From Haberlea rhodopensis (lineage: Eukaryota > Streptophyta > Magnoliopsida > Lamiales > Gesneriaceae): a stretch of 64,000 nucleotides of DNA. The first letter of the stretch is position 1; each line of letters opens with the position of its first letter. Shown piece by piece: positions 23,417-35,030 of the stretch. The position numbers and the translations under genes were made by a program. Where the stretch lies: assembly GCA_907163345.1 (NCBI GenBank), contig CAJQUN010000459.1:186001-250000 (forward strand). Reading direction: 5' to 3'. The notes beneath the pieces were generated by a model. The model was not told the origin of the DNA. It was given only the letters and a program-made list of their open reading frames with translations, and searched no databases.

Positions 23417-24784
23417 CTATCGTCGTCATGGTATGTGTCTTTGCCTTTGCATTTATTTATTTTTCTTGTTCATTGAGGGCAATTCACATGCTAAGTTTGG
23501 GGGGGTTTTGGGTATTTGTATATATCTTGTACTTGCACATTCTGCTACTTGTCTTGTTTCTTTTTCTTGCATGATTGCATGATTTTGTGAGTGATTCATC
23601 CTTGAGCATTACCAACAATTTTTTTTTTTTTTTTGTGAGTTAGACTTGAGAAATGAAGAATTAGATTTGCAACGGTAATACATGATGAAATTAATCCTCA
23701 TCCAGATAGGAGTCATGAAAATGTTAACTTGTTTGTATATATCCTTTGTTAACCATATGTCAAAGCTGAGGAATAATTTGAGCACTTATTGAGTCATGAT
23801 TGAGTGAAGTATGTATTGATTAAATTGAAAATCTGTGTTAACTATGATGAGTCTTGAGTATCTTAGATAACTCTACAGTTTAGTTGAAAGCACTTTGAGG
23901 CGAAATTTATAATTAGGAACTAGACTTGGAAATGATTTAGGCGATCTTTGGACCGTTTGAGCCTTTCAAGCCTACCTGTTATACATTATTCCTTAGTGTC
24001 CCCTCTTGTGCCTAATTGAAAAAGAATGGTATATGCATTGCATATGATTAGACCCCCATTCAACATTCTTGACAACCTCATTATACCTACCTTGGATTGA
24101 GCCTAAAAGAAAATTTTTACCCACCCCTAAGGGAGTATAATGAATCTCATTCATTGCATTAAATTGTTATATGTTGATAAGTTCATTGTGAAAGAAATGA
24201 AATGAACAAAAGAATGAGCAAAGAAAAAGAAAATATGTAGAGAAAAAGCCTTGAAAAGAAAATTTAAATAAGACCCAAAGTGGCCAAGGCTAGAACATGT
24301 GAAGAGAAGGTCAATGATTATGTGAGAAGATTTTGAACTGATTCTGTTATACTCTCTTCTTTGCTTCTATCCTACCTTTTCTTTGGAGCCGACACCAAAA
24401 GGCCTAACGTTATAAGCTTTTAAAGTCCTGTTGATCCAAGTCTAGGGAATAATTACATTAGTGGAGAAGTGCTGGATAGTAAATTTGTAGAGTAGTTCAA
24501 AGTAATCTTGACTAGGAGTTGATATGGCACATGTTGATCTTAAAGATATATATGTAACTCATGTTTGACAATAGCACACACGCACGTTCCGATGTTGCGA
24601 TGTATTGTTTAACTTAGGAGGAATTGCTTCTTGTTAAATGTTGAATGACTTTTATTGATGTGTAAGTAGGATTTCTGAGTTTTTACGTATGTTGTAAAGA
24701 TGATTCATGCTTAGTATCGAGTTTAACTTTTCTTTTTGAGCTTATTGCTTGCTCGAGGACGATCAAGTCTAAGTTTGGGGGAGT
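23417..24784 (+). other. 3' non-coding region and polypurine tract, C unit 1
   Basis: AT-rich. Contains a tract-like ctaagtttgggggggttttg at 23491-23510, a poly-T run near 23620, and the box CTCGAGGACGATC before the true tract ctaagtttgggggagt (24769-24784) at the LTR2 edge. No ORF. Confidence 0.8.
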
Positions 24785-26336
24785 TGATAGGCTTAGATTT
24801 TAAGTGTTTTTAACTGTAATTTCTTCCTATTTTTCGTACTTTTTCCTGGATGATATTATGCTTTTTGGTGTTTATTTGTTTGTTTCAGGAAAATAGATCG
24901 GAAGTGGAAGAAATGAGCTAATATGAAGATAACGGGCGAAATCGAGGCGAGAAAGAGCTGAAATTGAGGAAGTGAGATTTTCGGAATCTCGATCGATCGA
25001 GATTTTGTCTCGATCGATCGAGCCAGACAGTGTGCTGAGAAGAAAAGAATTTCAAGTCTCGATCGATCGGAACAATTTTCCGATCGATCGAGCGAGGCAG
25101 TAACTTCAGAGCTAAATTTATCAAAGTCTCGATCGATCGGAAGGAAATCTCGATCGATCGAGCGAGGAAGTGAGTTTCAAAGGCTGGCATGAACAGTGCA
25201 CCGATCGATCGGACGCAAATCTCGATCGATCGAGACTCAAATCTGGGAAAATCTTATCTTCCATTTTTGAAATGATTTTTGAGGTATAAAAGGATAAATC
25301 ACTTCCATATCAAAGATATACCATACCAGACGTGATTTAGGTCGAAAATAAGCAGCCCTAGCCGCCGCCTAACGCCGCCGAAGGAGATTCAATCTCCGTT
25401 CTTCGTCCAAAGTCGAGCCAATCCATTCCGGAGTGCAAGGAAGGAGCATGAGAAGAAATCACGGTGCAACGCACGGATTAATCCATCGTTTATCGTATTT
25501 CTAAACTTTGATTTCTTTGATTTTCAATTCCATTTGATGTTTTTGAGGTCGAGAGACAATTAAACTCTTATGTATTTGATTTGAATTAAATCTAGTTTAT
25601 TTTATTGAGTTTTAGTTTTGTTGTGTTTGATTATTGATTCAATTGTGTTTGAGCGCATTGATTGTTATTGTTCATAAATTAATTGTTTGTGTAGATCAAA
25701 GTCTAGCTAGCTTTGATTGAATTTGAGAGTTATAACCGAGATCGAGAGATAACGTTGTAACACGCTCCGTTAATTTATGATGTATGTTACGATTGAGATC
25801 GAGAGATGATATCGCATACGTGAGAACTTGGAATCGAAAGATTTAGAGTTATAAGGTGTTGACGTTTTATGCAATATTATATTAGTAAATAGGTGCACGA
25901 GAGTGACTTATTCTAATTAATGTTAGTTTCTTTACAGCTCGAGAGAGTGTATCGAATAATCGCGAAAACCTTTCACCTTTAAAATCAATTGGTTGATAAT
26001 TTGAGAATTCAGTTGAATCATTAAAGATAACATAGTTGAACGACGAGCTTGGTAATTTTCTCGAGTAACTTGCCTTCGCATATCCGGAACCATACATTTT
26101 ACTGTTTCTTGTTGGTTTGTCGGACGTTAGTTTAGTTTGGCATTAGATAATCACCTTTGTTAATCGTAGGCTAAATATAATTTATTAATCTTATTTGGTA
26201 CTTATACGTTAGTCCCTGTGGATTCGACAACCTGTACTTAATTTTCACTATACTAAAACTTGACAACCGTGCACTTGCGGTAGAATCGCTTCACACTATT
26301 CTTTGAAATATCTTTTGTTTAAAAATAAAGCGGTCA
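24785..26336 (+). repeat. Element C LTR2 (1552 bp), shared by units 1 and 2
   Basis: Starts TGATAGGCTTAG right after the polypurine tract and ends before the tRNA-Asp PBS. TATAAAA is at 25285-25291. The complete palindrome module lies 50-300 bp upstream of it. It acts as 3' LTR of unit 1 and 5' LTR of unit 2. Confidence 0.93.
24990..25232 (+). promoter_or_regulatory. Palindrome module: eight CGATCGATCG copies in four pairs (C LTR2)
   Basis: Copies start at 24990 and 25011 (pair 1) and at 25202 and 25223 (pair 4). All four pairs have a 21-bp period. GACAGTG lies between pairs 1 and 2, GGCAGTA between pairs 2 and 3, and GGAAGTG between pairs 3 and 4. The module sits directly upstream of the TATA box, unlike in A, B, H and I, where it lies inside the predicted intron. 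Confidence 0.8.
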
Positions 26337-26342
26337 AGTTTT

Positions 26343-26360
26343 TGGCGCCGTTGCCGGGGA
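26343..26360 (+). other. Primer-binding site, tRNA-Asp (C unit 2)
   Basis: TGGCGCCGTTGCCGGGGA, identical to unit 1. Confidence 0.9.
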
Positions 26361-26525
26361 CTAATCTGTATAATATCATTCTAGATTAGTTAATTGTAAT
26401 TCAGCCAATTCTTTATTATTTCGATTTGTTTCATTGTTTTAGTTAGTTGATTTGTTTTGATTTTTGATTTGTGTATTTTGTTGTCTCCTTTTGTCTATTT
26501 TGTACAGGAATCGTTTCTCTAGTGC

Positions 26526-27806
26526 ATGCTCAGAAGAGAGGAGCCCATTCTCGAGCCTTTCGATCCGGAAATAGAAAGAACCCTACTTAGGCGATTACGA
26601 GAAGCTCGAGCGATGGCAGATAATAATGAAGCACAGAACCCAAGGTCAATGATGGACTTTGCGCAACCGGCATTTCATGGATCGTTGTCCAGTATTACGA
26701 GGCCGACGATTCAAGCGAACAACTTTGAGATCAAGCCGGCAATTATACAAATGATTCAGCACTCGGTTATGTTTGGGGGAGCGGCTACGGATGACCCGAA
26801 TAATCACATCTCCAACTTTTTGGAGATTTGTGACACGTTCAAACATAATGGCGTCTCCGACGACGCCATCTGGTTAAGACTTTTCCCCTTTTCATTACGA
26901 GACAAAGCTAAGTCATTGTTGAATTTACTACCTGCAGGTTCTATAACAACATGGGAGGGGATGACGAAGGCGTTTTTATCAAAGTACTTTCCCCCTTCCA
27001 AGACGGCGAAGATGCGGAACGATATCACAACTTTTGGGCAGTTTGACCCCGAGACTTAATATGAAACGTGGGATCGTTTTAAGGAATCGTTGAGGAGATG
27101 CCCACACCATGGTCTACCTATTTGGTTGCAGGTACAAACTTTCTATAACGGTTTATTTTCTTCTAACCGTTCGATGATAGATGCAACATCTGGGGGATCA
27201 ATAATGAGGAAGACGCCGGAAGAGGCATATAGCTTATTGGATGAAATGGCATGCAACAGCTACCAGTGGCAATCAGAGAGGAACACGCCACAGAAACCAA
27301 TAGGAGTCCATCAAGTGGACGAGATCACTGCTCTTTCGGCTCAGTTAGAAGCTATGAACCAGAAGATAGACAGCATGGGAGCAGCAGCGATGCAAGCTCA
27401 AGCTATCTTCTGTGAGCTGTGTGGAGGCGGTCATCCAAGCATCGAGTGTCAGGCAGGTAATCAGTTTAACCAATCTGTTGAGGCTGTGAATTTTGTAGGT
27501 AACAGGCCACCCAACAATTCATACTCGAATTACAACCAACCATGGAGGAACCACCCGAACCTAAGATGGTCGAATCAAGAGAATGTGTTGAACCCACAAC
27601 CGCAGGCAGGGTTCACACAAAAGCCAAGTATGGAGGAACTTATGGCAAAGTTGATTTCATCGACAGAGGTAAGGATGCAAAATCAAGATGCATCGATCAA
27701 GAATTTGGAGGTGCAGATAGGGCAGTTGGCCACATTGATTTCGGGGAGAACGCAAGGTACGCTCCCAAGTGATTCTGTAAAGAATCCAAAGGAGCCATCG
27801 AATTGA
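26526..27806 (+). pseudogene. gag: Gag of C unit 2 with one premature stop
   Basis: Same length and frame as the intact 426-aa gag at 11331. The Leu codon TTA at 27057-27059 is TAA, ending the product after 177 residues inside the gag core. The rest of the frame is open to 27806 and keeps the zinc knuckle. Other changes are scattered missense (for example WLNSLP to LLNLLP). Confidence 0.9.
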
Positions 27807-28599
27807 CAAGACGAGGAGGTGACAGTCCAGCTTGGGACTATAAATTAAGAACTTTCTCTTCCTTCCTCGAGTTTTGTTTCAATTCCTTGTTTTAGTTTGT
27901 TTTGTTGTTAGTTGTGTTTCTTTTTGTCCGTGAATAAGTCCGTGTGTTTTTATTGCAGATGTGAAAGTAAGAGCAATAAGGATGTAGGCGAGGCAACCCG
28001 AGAGAGAAAGTGTTGAGAGAAAATTAAATTTCTGGCTTCTGGTGTTGGCGATCGATCGAGACAAAATCTCGATCGATCACCCAAAGTTTGTAAATTGCGA
28101 TTTAAGCTACTGCCTTTTCCGATCGATCGAGCGAGAGAAAATTTTGAAAAAAAATAGGGCACAGACGCAGCAGCCATCACATTCAAACTCAATTTCTCTC
28201 CTCTTCACAACAGAACCCTAGTCGCCTCTTTCAATTATTCCATCTAATCTCATCCTTGTTCCATCAATTGTCCAATTATTTCAAATTCTTGAAGTAAGAA
28301 TTGATTCTAATGAGAAATTCTTTGCAGATCTGGAATATTACGCTCCGAATTGGGTAGAATTGCAAGCGAAAGGAAATTCCAAGTCAAGCACAAAGAGTCA
28401 TCAAAGATCATATTTTTACTTGGTAATTGCTTTCATAATTCATTTATTGGTGCAATTACTTTGTTGAATTGAATTGGGTAGATAAGCATCAACGTTTGGG
28501 GGAAGTATTGTTGTGTTGAGGGGTATTGGCATTGCTGTGTCTTTGAGGTGGTGTTTAGTTGCATTCAAGCGAGTTAGTTGGGAATAATTTAGCAAGAAA
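27807..28599 (+). other. Spacer between gag and second ORF, C unit 2
   Basis: Non-coding and uninterrupted; serves as the reference for the F insertion site (cttcacaacagaacc near 28205). Has TTTTTATTGCAG at about 27958, a palindrome pair plus single at 28049-28130 with ctactgcc between, and acceptor-like TTCTTTGCAG near 28327. Confidence 0.75.
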
Positions 28600-29850
28600 A
28601 TGTCGTCTAGAAAGAGGTCAAAGAAGGCGGAGACTTCCCAAAAGCAAAAGCAGGCGAAGGCTACCGTTTCTGAACCAGGGTACGACGAACAGAAGTTTGT
28701 CAATGCCACAATTGCCGAGTTATATCCCACCTATTATAAGAAACCCCTGAGCCGTGAAAGGGGAATGAGCATGGATAAATTGGAGTGTTCTGTCATTAGG
28801 ACAGTACGGCGAAAAGGGTGGTTTCAATTTGTTCAGACACCGATTGATGCTGTGGTGCCACTGGTGAGGGAGTTTTACACAAATCTTTGGCCTATTAAAC
28901 CAGGGCACCGAGCAGTTGTTTATGTTCGAGGGAAGGATGTGTTGGTGGATCGAGCCTCAATAAATAATATTTACCGGATGCCGATCCTGCATAACTGTGC
29001 ATACCAATCTTTCAAGAATAGCAGGATAGACTACGATGAGGTATTGGCAGTCACTGGCATGCCGGGAGTGGATTGGCAAAGGAACGATAAAGCAGAGCCA
29101 CAGTTGGTTCTAAAAAAGCATTTGAAGCCAGAGGCCCAAGCATGGTTTTCATTTGTCGCCTCGCGGGTCATGCATTCGACCCACACTTCTGAGGTGACAA
29201 AAGATAGAGCGGTCCTGGTATATGCCATCCTCTCAGGGAAGGAAGTGGACTTCGGCGAGATCATTAGTGATCACATTGAAGAGATTGGGAGCAGCCCACC
29301 GACCTCCGCACTACCGTTTCCATCCACGATCACTGCTTTATGTCAGAGAGGCGGAGTGACATGGGGGGAAGACGAGGAGCTACTTCCGCCGAAGACCCCG
29401 ATCATTGTGGACGGTCCACCACCTCCTACGGGCCGACGAAGGGCCGAGCCAAGACCCTCGGACACTACACAGGCTGGAGCATCATCCTCCGCTGCAGAGC
29501 GTACACGTGTTACATTGGACTCTCTTCATAGGGATCTCCAAGATATTCGCCTGGAGCAGCAGAGCATTCACAGCATGCAGCGGGACATTCATAGCATGCA
29601 GAGAGCATTGCAGATGGACCATGAGCAGGTAGCTCAGCGACAGATGGAGTTCATGCACTATCAGGGTGCATGGAACACTGCCATGGCCCAGGGCTTTCTA
29701 GGTTTCCAGTTCCCGCCGGAGCCACACTTTGCACCTTATCATCCGCATGCACCTCCACCTTCTGAGTACCCACCATTTCCGCCATATCAGGGCGAGGAGC
29801 ACCACTACCCAGTCCCCCCTCCGGAGCATGATGAGGACGACGATCAGTGA
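28600..29850 (+). CDS. Second ORF of C unit 2, 416 aa, intact
   Basis: Not a pol protein. A Lys/Arg-rich start (MSSRKRSKK) precedes a globular region (about residues 25-225) with VYVRGKDVLVDRASINNIYRMP and AWFSFVASRVMHSTHTSEVTKDRAV. This resembles the domain databases call putative plant transposon protein, found in Athila-type elements; its role is unknown. Residues about 285-350 are Gln/His/Met-rich and probably coiled. The tail is Pro/His-rich and ends in an acidic run. The start is the first ATG after aatttagcaagaaa, identical in all three units. Two of three copies are intact, so it may have been needed for transposition until recently. Confidence 0.8.
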   Translation: MSSRKRSKKAETSQKQKQAKATVSEPGYDEQKFVNATIAELYPTYYKKPLSRERGMSMDKLECSVIRTVRRKGWFQFVQTPIDAVVPLVREFYTNLWPIKPGHRAVVYVRGKDVLVDRASINNIYRMPILHNCAYQSFKNSRIDYDEVLAVTGMPGVDWQRNDKAEPQLVLKKHLKPEAQAWFSFVASRVMHSTHTSEVTKDRAVLVYAILSGKEVDFGEIISDHIEEIGSSPPTSALPFPSTITALCQRGGVTWGEDEELLPPKTPIIVDGPPPPTGRRRAEPRPSDTTQAGASSSAAERTRVTLDSLHRDLQDIRLEQQSIHSMQRDIHSMQRALQMDHEQVAQRQMEFMHYQGAWNTAMAQGFLGFQFPPEPHFAPYHPHAPPPSEYPPFPPYQGEEHHYPVPPPEHDEDDDQ

Positions 29851-31217
29851 CGATCGTCGTCATGGAATGTGTCTTTGCCTTTGCATTTATTTATTTTTCT
29901 TGTCATTGAGGGCAATTCACATGCTAAGTTTGGGGGGGTTTTGAGTATTTGTATATATCTTGTACTTGCACATTCTGCTACTTGTCTTGTTTCTTTTTCT
30001 TGCATGATTGCATGATTTTGTGACTGATTCATCCTTGAGCATTACCAACAAATTATTTTTTTTTTTTGTGAGTTAGTCTTGAGAAATGAAGAATTAGATT
30101 TGCAACGGTAATACATGATGAAATTAATCCTCATCCAGATAGGAGTCATTAAAATGTTTAACTTGTTTGTATATATCCTTTGTTAACCATATGTCAAAGC
30201 TGAGGAATAATTTGAGCACTTATTGAGTCATGATTGAGTGAAGTATGTATTGATTAAATTGAAAATCTGTGTTAACTATGATGAGTCTTGAGTATCTTAG
30301 ATAACTCTACAGTTTAGTTGAAAGCACTTTGAGGCTAAATTTATAATTAGGAACTAGACATGGAAATGATTTAGGCGATCTTTGGACCGTTTGAGCCTTT
30401 CAAGCCTACCTATTATACATTATTCCTTAGTGTCCCCTCTTGTGCCTGATTGAAAAAGAATGGTATATGCATTGCATATGATTAGACCCCCATTCAACAT
30501 TCTTGACAACCTCATTATACCTACCTTGGATTGTGCCTAAAAGAAAATTTTTACCCACCCCTAAGGGAGTATAATGAATCTCATTCATTGCATTAAATTG
30601 TTATATGTTGATAAGTTCATTGTGAAAGAAATGAAATGAACAAAAGAATGAGCAAAGAAAAAGAAAAGATGTAGAGAAAAAGCCTTGAAAAGAAAATTTA
30701 AATAAGACCCAAAGTGGCCAAGGCTAGAAAATGTGAAGAGAAGCTCAATGATTATGTGAGAATATTTTTAACAGATTCTGTTATACTCTCTTCTTTGCTT
30801 CTATCCTACCTTTTCTTTGGAGCCGACACCAAAAGGCCTAACGTTATAAGCTTTTAAAGTCCTGTTGATCAAGTCTAGGGAATAATTACATTAGTGGAGA
30901 AGTGCTGGATAGTAAATTTGTAGAGTAGTTCAAAGTAATCTTGACTAGGAGTTGATATGGCACATGTTGATCTTAAAGATATATATGTAACTCATGTTTG
31001 ACAATAGCACACACGCACGTTCCGATGTTGCGATGTATTGTTTAACTTAGGAGGAATTGCTTCTTGTTAAATGTTGAATGACTTTTATTGATGTGCAAGT
31101 AGGATTTCTGAGTTTTTACGTATGTTGTAAAGATGATTCATGCTTAGTATCGAGTTTAACTTTTCTTTTTGAGCTTATTGCTTGCTCGAGGACGATCAAG
31201 TCTAAGTTTGGGGGAGT
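29851..31217 (+). other. 3' non-coding region and polypurine tract, C unit 2
   Basis: Counterpart of 23417-24784: tract-like sequence at 29924-29938, poly-T near 30060, and the true tract at 31202-31217. No ORF seen. Confidence 0.8.
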
Positions 31218-32770
31218 TGATAGGCTTAGATTTTAAGTGTTTTTAACTGTAATTTCTTCCTATTTTTCGTACTTTTTCCTGGATGATATTATGCTTTTTG
31301 GTGTTTATTCGTTTGTTTCAGGAAAATAGATCGGAAGTGGAAGAAATGAGCTAATATGAAGATAACGGGCGAAATCGAGGCGAGAAAGAGTTGAAATTGA
31401 GGAAGTGAGATTTTCGGAATCTCGATCGATCGAGATTTTGTCTCGATCGATCGAGCCAAACAGTGTGCTGAGAAGAAAAGAATTTCAAGTCTCGATCGAT
31501 CGGAACAATTTTCCGATCGATCGAGCAAGGCAGTAACTTCAGAGCTAAATTTATCAAAGTCTCGATCGATCGGAAGGAAATCTCGATCGATCGAGCGAGG
31601 CAGTGAGTTTCAAAGGCTGGCATGAACAGTGCACCGATCGATCGGACGCAAATCTCGATCGATCGAGACGCAAATCTGGGAAAATCTTATCTTCCATTTT
31701 TGAAATGATTTTTGAGGTATAAAAGGATAAATCACTTCCATATCAAAGATATACCATACCAGACGTGATTTAGGTCGAAAATAAGCAGCCCTAGCCGCCG
31801 CCTAACGCCGCCGAAGGAGATTCAATCTCCGTTCTTCGTCCAAAGTCGAGCCAATCCATTCCGGAGTGCAAGGAAGGAGCAAGAGAAGAAATCACGGTGC
31901 AACGCACGGATTAATCCATCGTTTATCGTATTTCTAAACTTTGATTTCTTTGATTTTCAATTCCATTTGATGTTTTTGAGGTCGAGAGACAATTAAACTC
32001 TTATGTATTTGATTTGAATTAAATCTAGTTTATTTTATTGAGTTTTAGTTTCGTTGTGTTTGATTATTGATTCAATTGTGTTTGAGCGCATTGATTGTTA
32101 TTGTTCATAAATTAATTGTTTGTGTAGATCAAAGTCTAGCTAGCTTTGATTGAATTTGAGAGTTATAACCGAGATCGAGAGATAACGTTGTAAAATGCTC
32201 CGTTAATTTATGATGTATGTTACGATTGAGATCGAGAGATGATATCGCATACGTGAGAACTTGGAATCGAAAGATTTAGAGTTATAAGGTGTTGACGTTT
32301 TATGCAATATTATATTAGTAAATAGGTGCACGAGAGTGACTTATTCTAATTAATGTTAGTTTCTTTACAGCTCGAGAGAGTGTATCGAATAATCGCGAAA
32401 ACCTTTCACCTTTAAAATCAATTGGTTGATAATTTGAGAATTCAGTTGAATCATTAAAGATAACATAGTTGAACGACGAGCTTGGTAATTTTCTCGAGTA
32501 ACTTGCCTTCGCATATCCGGAACCATACATTTTACTGTTTCTTGTTTGTTTGTCGGACGTTAGTTTAGTTTGGCATTAGATAATCACCTTTGTTAATCAT
32601 AGGCTAAATATAATTTTATTAATCTTATTTGGTACTTATACGTTAGTCCCTGTGGATTCGACAACCCGTACTTAATTTTCACTATACTAAAACTTGACAA
32701 CCGTGCACTTGCGGTAGAATCGCTTCACACTATTCTTTGAAATATCTTTTGTTTAAAAATAAAGCGGTCA
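31218..32770 (+). repeat. Element C LTR3 (1553 bp), shared by units 2 and 3
   Basis: About 1% different from LTR2. TATAAAA is at 31718-31724 and the full palindrome module at 31423-31665. It is followed by a PBS with one change. Confidence 0.93.
31423..31665 (+). promoter_or_regulatory. Palindrome module, C LTR3
   Basis: Eight copies in four pairs, as in LTR2; small differences occur only between copies (gagcaagg, gaggcagtg). Confidence 0.8.
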
Positions 32771-32776
32771 AGATTT

Positions 32777-32794
32777 TGGCGCCGTTGACGGGGA
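32777..32794 (+). other. Primer-binding site, tRNA-Asp, one mismatch (C unit 3)
   Basis: TGGCGCCGTTGACGGGGA: C to A relative to units 1 and 2, which would weaken primer pairing. Confidence 0.85.
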
Positions 32795-32959
32795 CTAATC
32801 TGTATAATATCATACTAGATTAGTTAATTGTAATTTAGCCAATTCTTTATTATTTCGATTTGTTTCATTGTTTTAGTTAGTTGATTTGTTTTGATTTTTG
32901 ATTTGTGTATTTTGTTGTCTCCTTTGGTCTATTTTGTACAGGAATCGTTTCTCTAGTGC

Positions 32960-33537
32960 ATGCTCAGAAGAGAGGAGCCCATTCTCGAGCCTTTCGATCC
33001 GGAAATAGAAAGAACCCTACTTAGGCGATTACGAGAAGCTCGAGCGATGGCAGATAATAATGAAGCACAGAACCCAAGGTCAATGATGGACTTTGCGCAA
33101 CCGGCATTTCATGGAACGTTGTCCAGTATTACGAGGCCGACGATTCAAGCGAACAACTTTGAGATCAAGCCGGCAATTATACAAATGATTCAGCACTCGG
33201 TTATGTTTGGGGGAGCGGCTACGGATGACCCGAATAATCACATCTCCAACTTTTTGGATATTTGTGACACGTTCAAACATAATGGCGTCTCCGACGACGC
33301 CATCTGGTTAAGACTTTTCCCCTTTTCATTACGAGACAAAGCTAAGTCATGGTTGAATTCACTACCTGCAGGTTCTATAACAACATGGGAGGGGATGACG
33401 AAGGCGTTTTTATCAAAGTACTTTCCCCCTTCCAAGACGGCGAAGATGCGGAACGATATCACAACTTTTGGGCAGTTTGACCCCGAGACTTTATATGAAT
33501 CGTGGGATCGTTTTAAGGAATTGTTGAGGAGATGCCC
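32960..33537 (+). pseudogene. gag: Gag of C unit 3, N-terminal part
   Basis: First 192 codons plus two bases of the 426-aa gag, interrupted by element D at the TSD tgccc (33533-33537). The gene continues at 61131. Together the parts are 1281 nt, the intact length, and no stop is seen. The gene was therefore probably functional until D inserted. Confidence 0.93.
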
Positions 33538-35014
33538 TGTGATATCCCCGAAATGATTAATTGCAACTTGGTGCATTAATTGTGTTTATATGATTAATTA
33601 TGATGGTAATTAATTATGTGTTGGAATTATTATGTGGAAATGCTTAGTCATGTGTTAGAGTGACCCGGGATAGCATTTCAGGGTGCATGTTGGGTATGTT
33701 GGGAATTATGGTTGGAAGCATGATTTATTTGCCTTGGTGAGCAATTAATTAGAAATCATGTGTTTAATTGATATTTTGGTGCATTGGTTTAATGCTTTGG
33801 AAAATATCATGTTGGGGTGTTTTATACACCGTGGGTTGTGGATTGCATTTTTTTTAATTAACTCAACTTTTATACCCAAACCCCACCTCATCCACTCTCA
33901 CTTTACCTTTACCAAACATCACCCAAACCCTTCCCCTTTCTCTCCATTTTCGAGTTCCAGCTTTGGGGTGAAGAGAAACCTTTCAAAGATTTGAGGTCCC
34001 CAAGAGAACCATCCCAGGTAGCAACGCAACCAAGGAACTCAAGCCATATCAAATCCACTTTTGGAAAGGTACGTAGTGGACGTACGGGCACCCAACGGTA
34101 CATGTATCTTATATACTCATTGTTTATGCATTGTGGATGCGAGTATATATGTGGTATTGCATTGTGGATGCAAATACATGTTATGCATGATGTTTATAGA
34201 TGCATATGATGATTATTGGTGCACATCCCATGAGTCGTGGTAATCCCTTGATGATTTTAATGCTTGCCGCTATTTGTTTGGTTCCGCTAAATGTGAAGCG
34301 AGGGGTGGGAGCGCCGCATGTCACATTTGAGCGTGGTTATCATATAGGGCGAGGAAAGGGTATTTGCCGCTCAATGAGAGGCGAGGGGTGGGAGTCCCGC
34401 ATGTCCATTGAAGCGAGGTTATCCTATGCCGCCTATATGTAAATAAGCGAGGGGCATTAAAATACATTGTGATGGACAGACTAGGGATTGGTGATCAGTA
34501 TTTGGTATTGATGAGCTGGTATATGTCATGACATGTTTAGACCATTAAAAATAATCTATTGATTATACTCATGAGTTATGGTACAGGGACAACCAAACGG
34601 GAAACGTTTGAAATGCATGGGGAAAACAGGAAGTGTTTTATTATGATTATGCATTTACGCTTTATCTTCATATTGTGTTGAATATGAATGATTATTATTG
34701 CTCATGTTTGGGGGTTGTCCTTGTAGGTACGTTTGGCATGATAGAAGGGCTAGACGGGTTGAGATGGTGAGCTTGTTGAGGATGCTTTTGGGACTTGAAG
34801 GACGGGATTGCTTCCTATAGTGTCTACTCTAGGAGTAGCTTGAACTATAGTTAAACACATTCTTTTGATTGGAATGTAATTAATCTATTTTAGTAGTCCT
34901 TATTTTTGGCATGTAATGCTTAAGCTCATAAACTCAACATGTTCTTTTACACTCTGATTATTATGATAGCTCTATTATGCCTTGATTCCGCACTTAAGGA
35001 TTAGGGTCCTTACA
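33538..35014 (+). repeat. Element D 5' LTR (1477 bp)
   Basis: TGTGATATCCCC...CCTTACA. TATA-like TTTATACA at 33821. Exon-1-like TTGAGGTCCCCAAGAG runs directly into AACCATCCCAGG at 34007 with no intron between. Exon 2 is 34007-34068 (62 nt). Predicted intron 2 is 34069-34726, with gcgagg/gccgc units (34280-34450) and stem arms at 34584-34593 and 34714-34723. The CTACTC hairpin is at 34824-34838. Confidence 0.95.
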
Positions 35015-35018
35015 TTAG

Positions 35019-35030
35019 TGGTATCAGAGC
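35019..35030 (+). other. Primer-binding site, tRNA-iMet (element D)
   Basis: TGGTATCAGAGC after the LTR. Upstream of gag, GTTAACATTTGTGTTACAG (ending at 35224) resembles a branch point and 3' splice site, one base before the ATG. Confidence 0.88.
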
